Shown here piece after piece: positions 8,037 to 16,744 of a stretch of 64,000 bases of DNA. The stretch is taken from contig NZ_LKPJ01000004.1 in the NCBI RefSeq assembly GCF_001443045.1, positions 1,292-65,291 on the forward strand. Direction: 5' to 3'. Made by a program: the position numbers and the translations under genes. The first letter of the stretch is position 1; every line of letters begins with the position of its first letter. This DNA comes from Burkholderia ambifaria (GTDB lineage: Bacteria; Pseudomonadota; Gammaproteobacteria; Burkholderiales; Burkholderiaceae). The notes below the pieces were generated by a model. The model saw nothing but the letters and a program-made list of their open reading frames with translations. It was not told the origin of the DNA and did no database searches.

Positions 8037-9131
8037 TTGGCAACGCCTTCCGCCAAACACCGCTCGTTGCGCGCCCGCCTGCGTCGTGCTCGCAATCCGT
8101 GGCAGGCGCCGCGTGCACGCACGCTGTTCACGCGCCCCGCGACCTCGCCGCGGCGCACGCTGCTGTTCCGTCTCGGCGCGGTCGTGATGCTGTGCATGCT
8201 CGCGTTTCTCGTGCTGTATCTCGATCGCGACGGTCTGCGCGATTCGACCAAGAGCACGCCGATGAACGTCGCCGATCTCGTGTACTTCACGATGGTCACG
8301 GTCGCGACGGTCGGCTACGGCGACATCGTGCCGGTCACGGCGCGCGCGCGTCTGATCGATGCGTTCTTCATCGTACCGATCCGCATCGGTATCTGGTTCA
8401 TCTTCCTGGGCACGGCGTATCAGTTCGTGATCCAGCGCGTCATCGAGGAATTCCGCATGAAACGCCTGCAGAAGCAACTGTCCGATCACATCGTCGTGTG
8501 TGGTTATGGCCTGTCGGGGTCGATCGCCGTGCGCGAACTGCTCGAGAGCGGTGTCGATCCGTCGACGATCATCGTGATCGATGCGCAGCAACAGGCGCTC
8601 GAGGCCGCGACGTCGCTCGGCGTGACGGGGCTGCTCGGCGATCCCGCGCATGAAGACCTGCTGCAGCAGGCGCAGGTGCGTGCGGCGAAGGCCGTGATCA
8701 TCTCGGTGACCGACGATCCGACCGCGATCCTGCTGACGCTGTCGGTGCGCAGCATCGCGCCCGAGACGAAGATCGTCGTGCGGATCCAGGAGAACCTGTA
8801 TCAGCGGCAGTTGCGGCAGGCGGGCGCGGACGTGATCGTGTCGTCGACGAAGATCGGCGCGCTGCTGCTCGCCGATGCGGTGCATAGCCGCTACATCGTG
8901 CCGTTCGTGAACGACATGCTGTCGACGCGCGGGCGGGCGACGCTGCTGGAGCGCGAGGCGTTGCCGCACGAGATCGGCTGCATGACGAACGTCGTGCCGG
9001 GCGCGATCATCGTCGGGCTCGATCGCTGCGGGAAGATTCAGTCGTTCTACGAGGATCCGCCGTGCCGGATCGAGGCGGGCGATACGCTGGTCGTGATTCA
9101 GTCGGCGCGGATTCCGGATCCGGATGTGTGA
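8037..9131 (+). CDS. Potassium channel protein with RCK/TrkA-N domain
   Basis: A 364-residue protein starting at TTG 8037, which has CAGGAG 8 bp upstream. An N-terminal basic region is followed by TM1 (about residues 43-62), a pore loop with the potassium selectivity filter TVGYGD (91-96) and TM2 (about 108-128). Next comes a Rossmann RCK-N domain starting DHIVVCGYGLSGSIAVREL and a TrkA-C-like end. This is a two-TM ligand-gated K+ channel of the MthK/Kch type in the inner membrane; NAD(H) or another nucleotide is the probable ligand. Single gene. Confidence 0.88.
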   Translation: MATPSAKHRSLRARLRRARNPWQAPRARTLFTRPATSPRRTLLFRLGAVVMLCMLAFLVLYLDRDGLRDSTKSTPMNVADLVYFTMVTVATVGYGDIVPVTARARLIDAFFIVPIRIGIWFIFLGTAYQFVIQRVIEEFRMKRLQKQLSDHIVVCGYGLSGSIAVRELLESGVDPSTIIVIDAQQQALEAATSLGVTGLLGDPAHEDLLQQAQVRAAKAVIISVTDDPTAILLTLSVRSIAPETKIVVRIQENLYQRQLRQAGADVIVSSTKIGALLLADAVHSRYIVPFVNDMLSTRGRATLLEREALPHEIGCMTNVVPGAIIVGLDRCGKIQSFYEDPPCRIEAGDTLVVIQSARIPDPDV

Positions 9132-9472
9132 AGGCGCTTTGAATTTTGTAAATTCATATAATTCAATGGGTTGAGTGTTTGTATTTAAATTGAATTGCTA
9201 TTTTTTCCTTTGTGTTCAGGCGCCATGTAGGCACCCGGAAGCAACATCAATCCACGTCGATCTTCATTGGAATCGATTGCTCGGAGCTGGGTTGCGCGGC
9301 AGTAAATCCGCAACAGGTATATTTCTCAACGATTTTAATAAATTGGCCAATGCATCTCCATCAGGGTTGCGTCTCGATAGCCGAGGTTGTTAAAGCGATT
9401 GCCATCTGTATGGCGCCACCTCCTAATTATGAAATGTTGGTGCAGTAGTGGGATGATGCGGATAGGTGTCCC
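9132..9472. other. AT-rich intergenic stretch
   Basis: After the channel gene the composition drops sharply (runs such as TTTTGTAAATTCATATAATTC at about 9143). A 78-codon plus-strand ORF (9212-9448) has no ribosome-binding site and no recognisable features, so I do not call it. The patch continues to about 10.1 kb and may be a remnant of acquired DNA. Confidence 0.45.
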
Positions 9473-9865
9473 ATGGAGGTTCACGATACTTCTGTCGTAA
9501 AGAAAGAGGTGTTGGAGTGGCTGGAGCGATACAAGATGCGGGCGCTCTTGCCGACTATATCGGATGCATTCCGATATTCGGAGGCAGCCGCTGTTTTAGA
9601 TCAGCATTTACAGAATGCTCAAGAGCGAGGGCCGCGGTGGTTTGACGTGAGCGTGACGGGAAGGCCGAGACGAAGCGATGATGTACATAAAGAGGCTACA
9701 TCGATATTGTCGTATATGACCAAATCGTGGGTTCGAGATGAGCGGGCCTTCCATGAGGGGAGGTTGAATGGATGGCCAAACTGCGATTTCGATCATATCG
9801 AAGGTTTTTACGGGAGCGCTGGGGCCTATAGGCGGTTCGATGAGATGATGTTCGATCATAGATAG
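9473..9865 (+). CDS. Orphan hypothetical protein in AT-rich patch
   Basis: A 130-residue protein starting MEVHDTSVVKKEVLEWLERY and ending YRRFDEMMFDHR. Soluble, helical at the start, with many aromatic residues at the end; no motif I can name. The codon use is clearly poorer in G/C at third positions than in the flanking genes, which suggests transfer. An in-frame stop lies 24 bp upstream of the ATG, so this is the only start available. A toxin-immunity or effector-associated role would fit its size and composition, but nothing in the sequence proves it. Confidence 0.4.
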   Translation: MEVHDTSVVKKEVLEWLERYKMRALLPTISDAFRYSEAAAVLDQHLQNAQERGPRWFDVSVTGRPRRSDDVHKEATSILSYMTKSWVRDERAFHEGRLNGWPNCDFDHIEGFYGSAGAYRRFDEMMFDHR

Positions 9866-10149
9866 TGATTTTTCTTGCGGAATTTTGAATTAAAAACTCG
9901 GGATTGGATCACGGGATTGGTGATGCTGACGAGGTCGCAGCGTCGTCGATCGACGAGGGCGATGAATCGGCCGAGAGCCAAGGGCCCTGGTTGTCAAATT
10001 CTGACTTGCTGATTCAAAAATTTTCGGATGCTTCCGAAAGTGAGAGAAAGCGTGGCTTGTCTGCAAATGAGATGGCGGTAGCATTCGGCGGCACTGGTCA
10101 TGACCATCTCAAGCTAGGACATCACCGCGGTGCCGCATACATGCGTCAA

Positions 10150-11481
10150 TTACTGGAATCGACCGGACAGAAATGCGATAACGTCGGGTGCAGCGACGGT
10201 CATGACCGTGCCGTGATCCTTGCCCGGGTAGGTCTTGTACGCCAGCGACGGAGGCGGTGTCGTTGCTTGCAGCCGCGAGACGAGTTCGCTCGTAAGCGTC
10301 GGTTGTACGAACACGTCAGCCGTACCTTGAAGGATCAGCGTGGGCGCCGTCAATCGGAAGTGGGGGGCAACCGCCGGATCATTCGCGGCGAGATAGGCTT
10401 GCATTTCCGGCACGCTACTCCACTGCGGATTGAAGCCGGCATATCCGGCAGATGTCTTCGTCGAGATCAACCGACCGATCTGACCGAAGGCCGCGAATAC
10501 GCACTCAGTTTTCAGATCCGTCAACTGGGACGCCAGATCGGCTCCCATCAGCTTCGAAACGTCCACATTGGGCGATTCGACTTGCACCGCGACAGTCAGC
10601 ATACCGACGAACAAATTCTGGATTGCGGTGTAGAGCGCGGCATTCGCGGGATCGCTAGCGGCCATCTCGCTGAGTCCGTCGATTGATGCGGCGACAGACG
10701 CGAAGGGTGCGATGGCGACGGTGCCACGGAAATCCAGGCCGGTGGCTTCTCCGACAAAACGCTGGAGTTCGAGGACACCGCGTCCGCCTTCCGAATGTCC
10801 GACGGCCGCCCAACGGATGGACAGCGGCATATCGGTCTCACGCGACGCTACTACCGCCGCAATGATCGATCGCGCCTCGCTTGCTGAACTGTAGTATCGG
10901 TATGGGGTCTTCTCGGCCGGTCCCAGGCCTTCGAAATCGGGAGCGACCACCGCATAACCTGCATGGACCAGCGATTCAATGAAGTCGCTGTAATGGCTCG
11001 GGAAACCTTGCGCGGTCAGTCCTCCGTCGAGTGTGTCCAGCGTCAGGCTCGGTGCACATGTGGCTTGACCCGCGGTCGTCGTGCCGTGCGCCCACGCGAC
11101 GATCGGCCATCCGCCCGCGGGTGCATTGCCCTTCGGAACAAACAGCAACGAAGTTGCGGGTGTACTGCCGCCGGCCGTTGCCGGCATCGTATAGGTGAGA
11201 AGCGTTGCATGCGCGTCCGGTACCGACGTGACTGCCTGAGGTACTGCCGACATCAGTCTGGCATACCCGGTATTGACGTCATCGTCGCCTCCGCAGGCTC
11301 CGAGCGTCAATGTCATCGCCATCATCCATGCAGTAAGCGCTCTCCGCCCTCGTGATTCGCATGAACGTCGCGCAACGGATGCTGTCTTGGGATGCTTTCC
11401 ATGAACGTTGAACGAGCGAGATGAACTTGCTCGCTTTACCTCAGTCGATGAGGTCCGACAGTTTTCTTCGTGTTTATTCAT
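10150..11481 (-). CDS. Secreted lipase/esterase lipoprotein (LIP family)
   Basis: A 443-residue alpha/beta-hydrolase. The segment ALTAWMMAMTLTLGACGG is a lipoprotein signal with lipobox LGAC, so the mature protein is probably anchored in a membrane. The catalytic serine is in VGHSEGG, a GxSxG motif; the later DVFVQPT and KDHGTVM supply likely acid and histidine. The arrangement is that of secretory lipases (PF03583), which hydrolyse esters. ATG 11481 gives an unusually long, basic N-terminus before the signal; a start close to 11328 (MMAMTL) is an alternative. It is followed upstream by the porin gene on the same strand with a 158 bp gap. Confidence 0.75.
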   Translation of the reverse strand: MNKHEENCRTSSTEVKRASSSRSFNVHGKHPKTASVARRSCESRGRRALTAWMMAMTLTLGACGGDDDVNTGYARLMSAVPQAVTSVPDAHATLLTYTMPATAGGSTPATSLLFVPKGNAPAGGWPIVAWAHGTTTAGQATCAPSLTLDTLDGGLTAQGFPSHYSDFIESLVHAGYAVVAPDFEGLGPAEKTPYRYYSSASEARSIIAAVVASRETDMPLSIRWAAVGHSEGGRGVLELQRFVGEATGLDFRGTVAIAPFASVAASIDGLSEMAASDPANAALYTAIQNLFVGMLTVAVQVESPNVDVSKLMGADLASQLTDLKTECVFAAFGQIGRLISTKTSAGYAGFNPQWSSVPEMQAYLAANDPAVAPHFRLTAPTLILQGTADVFVQPTLTSELVSRLQATTPPPSLAYKTYPGKDHGTVMTVAAPDVIAFLSGRFQ

Positions 11482-11639
11482 GGTGTGCAGAGTCGGTCAA
11501 CTGTTGAAGGGAAGGACTGCGAACTCAGCGGAAGCATGCCGAAAACCATGCGCGCCGCGCGTTCCTCACGAGCCCTTTACTCCAGCGGGATCGCTTCAGC
11601 GCGGCGCTTCGACACATGAGTCGACGGGATCGCAGCGGA

Positions 11640-12821
11640 TCAGAACCGATGTCGAATGGCGACGCGAATCGCGGTTTGGTGATTGGAGGTCGACGGCGTC
11701 AACTGATTGATGGACGCGACGGCGACCCGACCGGTCGAATCGGTCCCGCTGGCACGCTGATAGGTGCCGACGAGGTAGACGTCGGTGCGCTTCGAGAGGA
11801 AGTAATCGGCTCCGACGGAAGCCTGATTGTAGTGAGCCCCACCTTTGGAATCGGCGCCGCTGTTCCTCGTGTAGACATACGCGGCACCGATGAGGAATGC
11901 CGGCGTGAACTGGTATTTCACGCTCGCTTCGACGTTGTCGAACTTTGCTGTTCCGGCGATGCCGCCAGCGGGAACCGGTCCGCTCGACGTGTCGCCAAGA
12001 TGACGGAACTGTGCGTTGGAGTAGTTCGTTCCCAACGTCAGCGCGCCGATCGTATACGCGGCACCGGCGCCGATCACTTGCAGCGAATGCGCCGACGCAT
12101 AGCCCGAGATCACCGGCGAGGCGCCGAAGTTCGAGCCCGGCACTTCATTGACGGTGGCCGCGACGGTTCCGCCGGAGCCGTAGAACGACGTGTTCGGGTT
12201 TCGGACGTTGAGATAGCCGGCGCCCAAAGAAAGTGGACCATTCACGTAACTGGCACCGGCCGACCAGATCTGATTGCGGCCCGTATGTCCCGCAACACCG
12301 CCGAGCGAGTAGAGCGCGGTTGCCGTCACGCCATGAAAGAGCGGGCTGGTGTACTTGATCGCGTTGTTGACGCGGTTGGTATTGTTGAAGTTGTCATTGT
12401 CGGACGGGTGAGCGGCCATGGAGCCGCCCCATTGATCACCCACCTCGAATATGCCGAGCGTATCGACGACGGAATCGTATTGTCGTCCGAGCGTTACCGT
12501 GCCATACGGGCTGGACAGGCCAACGTACGCCTGCCGACCGAATCCGAGGCCGCCTTGGCCGAGTTTGCCGGTATTGACGTCAAACCCGTTCTCCATCACG
12601 GCGATCACACCATAACCACTGCCGAGATCCTCCCGTACACGCAGCCCCCAGCGGCTGCCATTCAGGACGCCGCTCGAGAGATTGTAAAGATGATGGCCAG
12701 CCGCGTTGCTGACGTAGTTGGCACCTTCATCCAGAATCCCGTAGAGCTGTACGGTGCTTTGCGCACTTGCTGTACCGCTGACGAAGCCTGCCGCTGCGCA
12801 AAGCGCAATTGCCTTTCTCAT
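11640..12821 (-). CDS. Gram-negative porin (Omp32/OpcP type)
   Basis: A 393-residue outer-membrane porin. It has a signal peptide with a likely cut after GTASA (residue 20), then QSTVQLYGILDEG, the standard first strand of beta-proteobacterial trimeric porins. Further strands alternate Gly/aromatic residues, and GRQAYVGLSSPYGTVTLGRQY matches the family. The chain ends in HRF, with the terminal Phe used for outer-membrane insertion. GGAGACG precedes the ATG. It would pass small hydrophilic, mainly anionic solutes. The long AT-rich leader upstream suggests regulated expression. The porin may supply substrates for the nearby CoA-ester pathways, but this is only inference. Confidence 0.92.
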   Translation of the reverse strand: MRKAIALCAAAGFVSGTASAQSTVQLYGILDEGANYVSNAAGHHLYNLSSGVLNGSRWGLRVREDLGSGYGVIAVMENGFDVNTGKLGQGGLGFGRQAYVGLSSPYGTVTLGRQYDSVVDTLGIFEVGDQWGGSMAAHPSDNDNFNNTNRVNNAIKYTSPLFHGVTATALYSLGGVAGHTGRNQIWSAGASYVNGPLSLGAGYLNVRNPNTSFYGSGGTVAATVNEVPGSNFGASPVISGYASAHSLQVIGAGAAYTIGALTLGTNYSNAQFRHLGDTSSGPVPAGGIAGTAKFDNVEASVKYQFTPAFLIGAAYVYTRNSGADSKGGAHYNQASVGADYFLSKRTDVYLVGTYQRASGTDSTGRVAVASINQLTPSTSNHQTAIRVAIRHRF

Positions 12822-13576
12822 TGAACGTCTCCAAAGTCTCTTCTAAATTTATTTCGCCGTGACGTGGCGATTCTTGGATAAAAAATCGATTCGTAAGCCT
12901 TACTAAAATGAAACGATGAGTCTCCTTGGAAAGAGACTTCAGCTCGGCACAACAGAATCTACATGGTCCAGATATCGCTACGTTCGATGATTAGATTCGC
13001 CACCACCATCATCGTCAATCGGTTGGTCTGCCTGATTCCGTGCATTGGAATGCGTATGATCCGAGGCCGTGCGGGTAGGGTGGAGACCCCTACGGGTAAA
13101 CCGCGTCAAGTTGGCAGGAGCGAAGCGAGGTAACGATCCGGTGCTGACTCGTCCTACCAGAGACAATGTCAAGCGTACACAGATCGCCAAGCGTGACGGA
13201 GACGCTATCGGATTGGTCGCCAATCGTTGTTTTATCCGCGCAGTCCGAGACGGGTATTCGTCGTAGAGCAGGAGATCTTGCGAATGAGACGCCGGGTTCT
13301 GTGCCCTACGGACACGAAGGGGCAGCACGGGCGCGTCCAGGCTGGTGATCGCGGTTCGTCGCGAGCGTCGCGAAGCACTAACTCGAGATCACGTGCGGAC
13401 CGTTTGAGTGCCGGCACGACTTGTTTTATGAGCGCGTCGGTATCCCGTCGACGTGATTGAATTCCACCGCGGCATATGTCGCGACACGTTTCTTGTCGTG
13501 CGTTGTTTCATTTGGAACGGCTGTGCACCGGCCGTCGAATCGGCGGCCGGTGCGCGTGGCGATGTGGCAGGGCAGA
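12822..13576. other. Intergenic region upstream of the porin, no gene seen
   Basis: About 750 bp. The first 150 bp next to the porin are AT-rich and probably hold its promoter. ORFs further on are short, overlapping and without ribosome-binding sites. The only structured element I see is a GC hairpin next to the CaiB gene end. Confidence 0.45.
13525..13553 (-). terminator. Terminator-like hairpin after cluster A
   Basis: GCACCGGCCG (13525-13534) pairs perfectly with CGGCCGGTGC (13544-13553) across a 9-base loop. It lies 24 bp beyond the last stop codon of the minus-strand operon ending at 13577. No T-tract follows on the minus strand, so termination is plausible rather than proven. Confidence 0.4.
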
Positions 13577-14758
13577 TCAGACGATCTTTCGCGATCGCAA
13601 ATCGGCAACCTCGTGTGCGTCCAGTCCGATGCCGGCGAGAATTTCATCGGTATGCTCGCCGGTCAACGGTGGTCGCGTATGGATCTCCGGCGGCGTGCGC
13701 GACAGCGATACCGGAGTCGCGAAGATCGGCACCTTCTTCGGTGCACCGGGATAATCCATCCAGTGGATCACGTCGGCAGCCTTGATGGTTTCGTCTTCCA
13801 GTGCCTGGCGTGGCGAATTGACGGGGCTGGCCGGGATACGCGCCTGCTCCAGTTCGGCCAGCGCGTCGGCGAGCGTCTTGTCTGCGCACCATTCGCTCAT
13901 CAGTTCGCTCAGGAACGCACCGTTCTCGCCGCGCAGCCTATCGTCGGCGAAGCGCGGATCGTCGAGGAGTTCCGGTCGGCCCATGAGTTGGGTCCACCGC
14001 TTGAACATCGGACGGCCGATGACCTGGGTGATGAACCAGCCGTCCGTCGCCTTGAAGATGTCGGACGGCGCATAACCGGACGCGCGGTTCAGCGTGGCCT
14101 GGCGATCCAGCCCGAGCAACGCTTCCTCGATCAGCGCGCCGCTGGCCATGTTCAGTCCCGTGCACAGCAGCGACGCGCTGACTTCCTGTCCCATGCCGCT
14201 GCGCTGGCGTTCGTAGAGCGCCAGCATGACGCCGAGCGCGCACGAGAACGCCGTGGCGAAGTCCACCACCGGAACCATGGCCTTTTGCGGTCGATCCGGC
14301 GTACCCGCAATGTACACCGCGCCGCTCAGTGCCTGGCCGACGCCATCGAAGCCTACACGGTCGCGCACGGCTTCGCTGTTGCCGAATGCATTGGACGCAA
14401 CGAGGATGATGTCGGGTTTGATCGCGCGCAGGCTGTCGTAGTCGAGCCCGAGGCTCTTGAGCGTGCGGGGCGGCATGTTGGCGATCACCACGTCGGCATC
14501 GACGACCAGCTTGCGCACGATATCGCGCCCCTCGGGGCTGTCGAGATCGAGCGTCATCGAGCGCTTGTTGCGGTTGACCTGCAAGAACAGCGCGCCTTCG
14601 CCGTGTTCGGTCACGGGTACGATATATCGATCCTCGCCGCCGCCGACGCGATCGATGCGGATCACGTCCGCACCATAGTCGGCCAGCAGCGCCGAGCAGA
14701 ACGGCCCGGCGATGAAGCGTCCGAAATCGAGGACCTTGATGCCTTCGAGTACTTTCAT
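13577..14758 (-). CDS. CaiB/BaiF family CoA-transferase (cluster A)
   Basis: A 393-residue class III CoA-transferase. Signature parts are LDFGRFIAGPFCSALLADYG at the start, NRNKRSMTLDLDSPEG, DYDSLRAIKPDIILVASNAFG, and the typical C-terminal TGEHTDEILAGIGL. The family moves CoA from one acyl-CoA to another acid through an aspartyl-CoA intermediate. Last gene of a tight minus-strand operon (18 bp after the synthetase). With a CoA ligase in the same operon, it may activate a second acid or recycle CoA from a product. The substrate is not predictable. Confidence 0.85.
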   Translation of the reverse strand: MKVLEGIKVLDFGRFIAGPFCSALLADYGADVIRIDRVGGGEDRYIVPVTEHGEGALFLQVNRNKRSMTLDLDSPEGRDIVRKLVVDADVVIANMPPRTLKSLGLDYDSLRAIKPDIILVASNAFGNSEAVRDRVGFDGVGQALSGAVYIAGTPDRPQKAMVPVVDFATAFSCALGVMLALYERQRSGMGQEVSASLLCTGLNMASGALIEEALLGLDRQATLNRASGYAPSDIFKATDGWFITQVIGRPMFKRWTQLMGRPELLDDPRFADDRLRGENGAFLSELMSEWCADKTLADALAELEQARIPASPVNSPRQALEDETIKAADVIHWMDYPGAPKKVPIFATPVSLSRTPPEIHTRPPLTGEHTDEILAGIGLDAHEVADLRSRKIV

Positions 14759-14776
14759 GTTTCGTGTGCGGTTGAG

Positions 14777-16729
14777 TCAGGCGGAGGTCGCGGCAGCGCG
14801 CACTTCGTCGAGCGCGCCGGGATTGTCGAGTGACGACAGGTCGCCCGGGGGCTGCCCGCAGTACACGCTACGGATCACGCGCCGCATGATCTTGGAGCTA
14901 CGCGTCTTCGGCAGTTGCGCGACCACATGTACTCGGCCCGGCCGGAACGGGCGACCGAGACGCTTGTCGACGTGGCCGGACACGATGGCCTCCAGATCCG
15001 CCCCCGTGCCACCGGCGCCGGGCTTGGGCACGACGAACACGACGAGTTTCTGCCCCTTGTCCGCATCGGCGACGCCGATCGCGGCCGCTTCAGCCACGTC
15101 CGGCAGTTCCAGCACGACTTCCTCGACCTCGGCCGGCCCCAGGCGCTTGCCGGCGACTTTGAGCGTGTCGTCGGAACGGCCCATCATGAAGTAGTTGCCA
15201 TCGGACGTGCGCAGCGCCAGGTCGCCATGGACCCAGATGCCGGGGATGGTTTGCCAGTAGGTTTCCAGGTAGCGTTCGTCGTCGCGCCAGAACGACTGCG
15301 TCATGCCGACGAACGGCGCACGGATCGCGAGCTCGCCGATTTCGCCGGTCACGCTCTGGCCGTCGCCATTCACCACATCGGCGGCCACGCCGGGCGAGAC
15401 GGTATTGAAGCCGCTCGGCGGAATCGGCCGGATCGGGACGCTGGCGAGCAGCGCACCCGACGCCTCGGTGCCGCCCGTGTAGTTGATGACGGGCGCCGTG
15501 CCGTCGCCGAAGCGCTGCAGGAACCAGTTGAAATGCTCGGGCGCGATGCCTTCGCCCGCCGTGATCAGCAATCGAACGGTGGAGCGATCACCCGCGAGCG
15601 CGAGCGCCTCGTGGCTGGCCATCCCGCGGATCAGCGTGGGCGCCGATCCGAAGTGCGTGACGCGGTGACGTTCCACCACACGCGACATGCGCGACCAGTC
15701 GGGGTAATCGGGCGCGCCGTCGTAGCACACCAGCGTCGCGCCCCGCAGCAGCGCGCAGCCGAGCACCAGCGTGCCCGCGATCCAGCCCATGTCGGCGGGC
15801 CAGCAGTAGACGTCGCCGGGATGCACGTCGAAGTGAACCAGCGAATCGTGCGCGATCTTGATCGGGAAGCTGCCGTGCGTATGCACCACGCCTTTGGGCT
15901 TGCCCGTGGTGCCCGACGTATAGATCACCATGAACGGCGTATCGGGCGTGACGGACACCGGCGGGACACCGTGGCCCTGTCCGGCGCTCGCCGTTTCCTG
16001 CCAGTCGAGGTCGCGCGCGTCCTGAGCGGTGTCGCCTTCGCCACGCTTCCAGATCACGTGTTCGAGCAACGGCAGTTGGCGCCATGCGTCGCGCAGCGCG
16101 CCCTGTACATCCACGCGCTTGGTTCTGCGCGAGAAGCCGGTGGATGCGATCACGATGCGCGCCTCGGCAGCCGACAGACGCGCCACGATCGCATCGACCC
16201 CGAAGCCGCTGAACAACGGCACGACCAGCGCGCCGAGATGCACGATGGCCAGCAACGAGACGGTCGCCTCGACGCCGTTCTCCATCAGCAGGCCGACGCG
16301 GTCGCCCTGTTTGACACCACGCCGCACGAGTCCTGCGGCGAAATCGCCGACGCGCTGCTCCAGCTCCGCGTAGGTCAGCTCGCTGACGCTGCCGTCTTCC
16401 CGCTCGGCGACAACGGCCTTTTGTTGCGCAGTGGCGGGGTTGCGCGCCCAGCCATAGATGGTGTTGACCCAGTTGAGCTTGCCGCCGGGGAACCAGCTCG
16501 GAAACTGCGGGCCGCGCGACAGGTCGGCGTAGCCTGTCGGCAGTGCGTCCCATGCGATTGCGCATTCGTCCATCACGGTATTCCAGTAGCGTTTGGGTTC
16601 CGCGATCGACACACGCATCAGTTCTTCATACGACGGCACGCCCAGTGCGTGCATCAGTTTCACGATGCCGGCGTGCTGCAGCTCGCGCTGGCCGGGTTGC
16701 CACACCTGGCCGGATTCATGGTTGCTCAT
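14777..16729 (-). CDS. Acyl-CoA synthetase, acetyl-CoA-synthetase-like
   Basis: A 650-residue AMP-forming ligase. It has an N-terminal ACAS-type segment (VPSYEELMRVSIAEPKRYW), the P-loop YTSGTTGKPKG near residues 270-280, YTGGTEASG (A5), GDLALRTSDGNYFMMGRSDD (A7/A8) with the hinge, and the A10 lysine region KTRSSKIMRR. It activates a carboxylic acid to its CoA thioester with ATP. The overall build is closer to acetyl/propionyl/acetoacetyl-CoA synthetases than to long-chain ligases, so a short or branched acid is likely. CAGGAGA precedes ATG 16729. It sits 15 bp after the thiolase gene in the operon. Confidence 0.87.
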   Translation of the reverse strand: MSNHESGQVWQPGQRELQHAGIVKLMHALGVPSYEELMRVSIAEPKRYWNTVMDECAIAWDALPTGYADLSRGPQFPSWFPGGKLNWVNTIYGWARNPATAQQKAVVAEREDGSVSELTYAELEQRVGDFAAGLVRRGVKQGDRVGLLMENGVEATVSLLAIVHLGALVVPLFSGFGVDAIVARLSAAEARIVIASTGFSRRTKRVDVQGALRDAWRQLPLLEHVIWKRGEGDTAQDARDLDWQETASAGQGHGVPPVSVTPDTPFMVIYTSGTTGKPKGVVHTHGSFPIKIAHDSLVHFDVHPGDVYCWPADMGWIAGTLVLGCALLRGATLVCYDGAPDYPDWSRMSRVVERHRVTHFGSAPTLIRGMASHEALALAGDRSTVRLLITAGEGIAPEHFNWFLQRFGDGTAPVINYTGGTEASGALLASVPIRPIPPSGFNTVSPGVAADVVNGDGQSVTGEIGELAIRAPFVGMTQSFWRDDERYLETYWQTIPGIWVHGDLALRTSDGNYFMMGRSDDTLKVAGKRLGPAEVEEVVLELPDVAEAAAIGVADADKGQKLVVFVVPKPGAGGTGADLEAIVSGHVDKRLGRPFRPGRVHVVAQLPKTRSSKIMRRVIRSVYCGQPPGDLSSLDNPGALDEVRAAATSA

Positions 16730-16744
16730 GATCGGTCTCCTGCC

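Noticed and set aside
6575..8653. Plus-strand ORF of 692 codons
   Set aside because: Overlaps the FAD oxidoreductase and channel genes in another frame; arginine-rich and low complexity.
9212..9448. 78-codon ORF just upstream of the orphan gene
   Set aside because: No ribosome-binding site, no motif; could not be supported.
9904..10686. Plus-strand ORF of 260 codons at the edge of the AT-rich patch
   Set aside because: Most of it is antisense to the lipase; the acidic first 80 residues have no ribosome-binding site or recognisable fold.
13457..14833. Plus-strand ORF of 458 codons
   Set aside because: Antisense to the CaiB gene at 13577-14758, which has complete family motifs.
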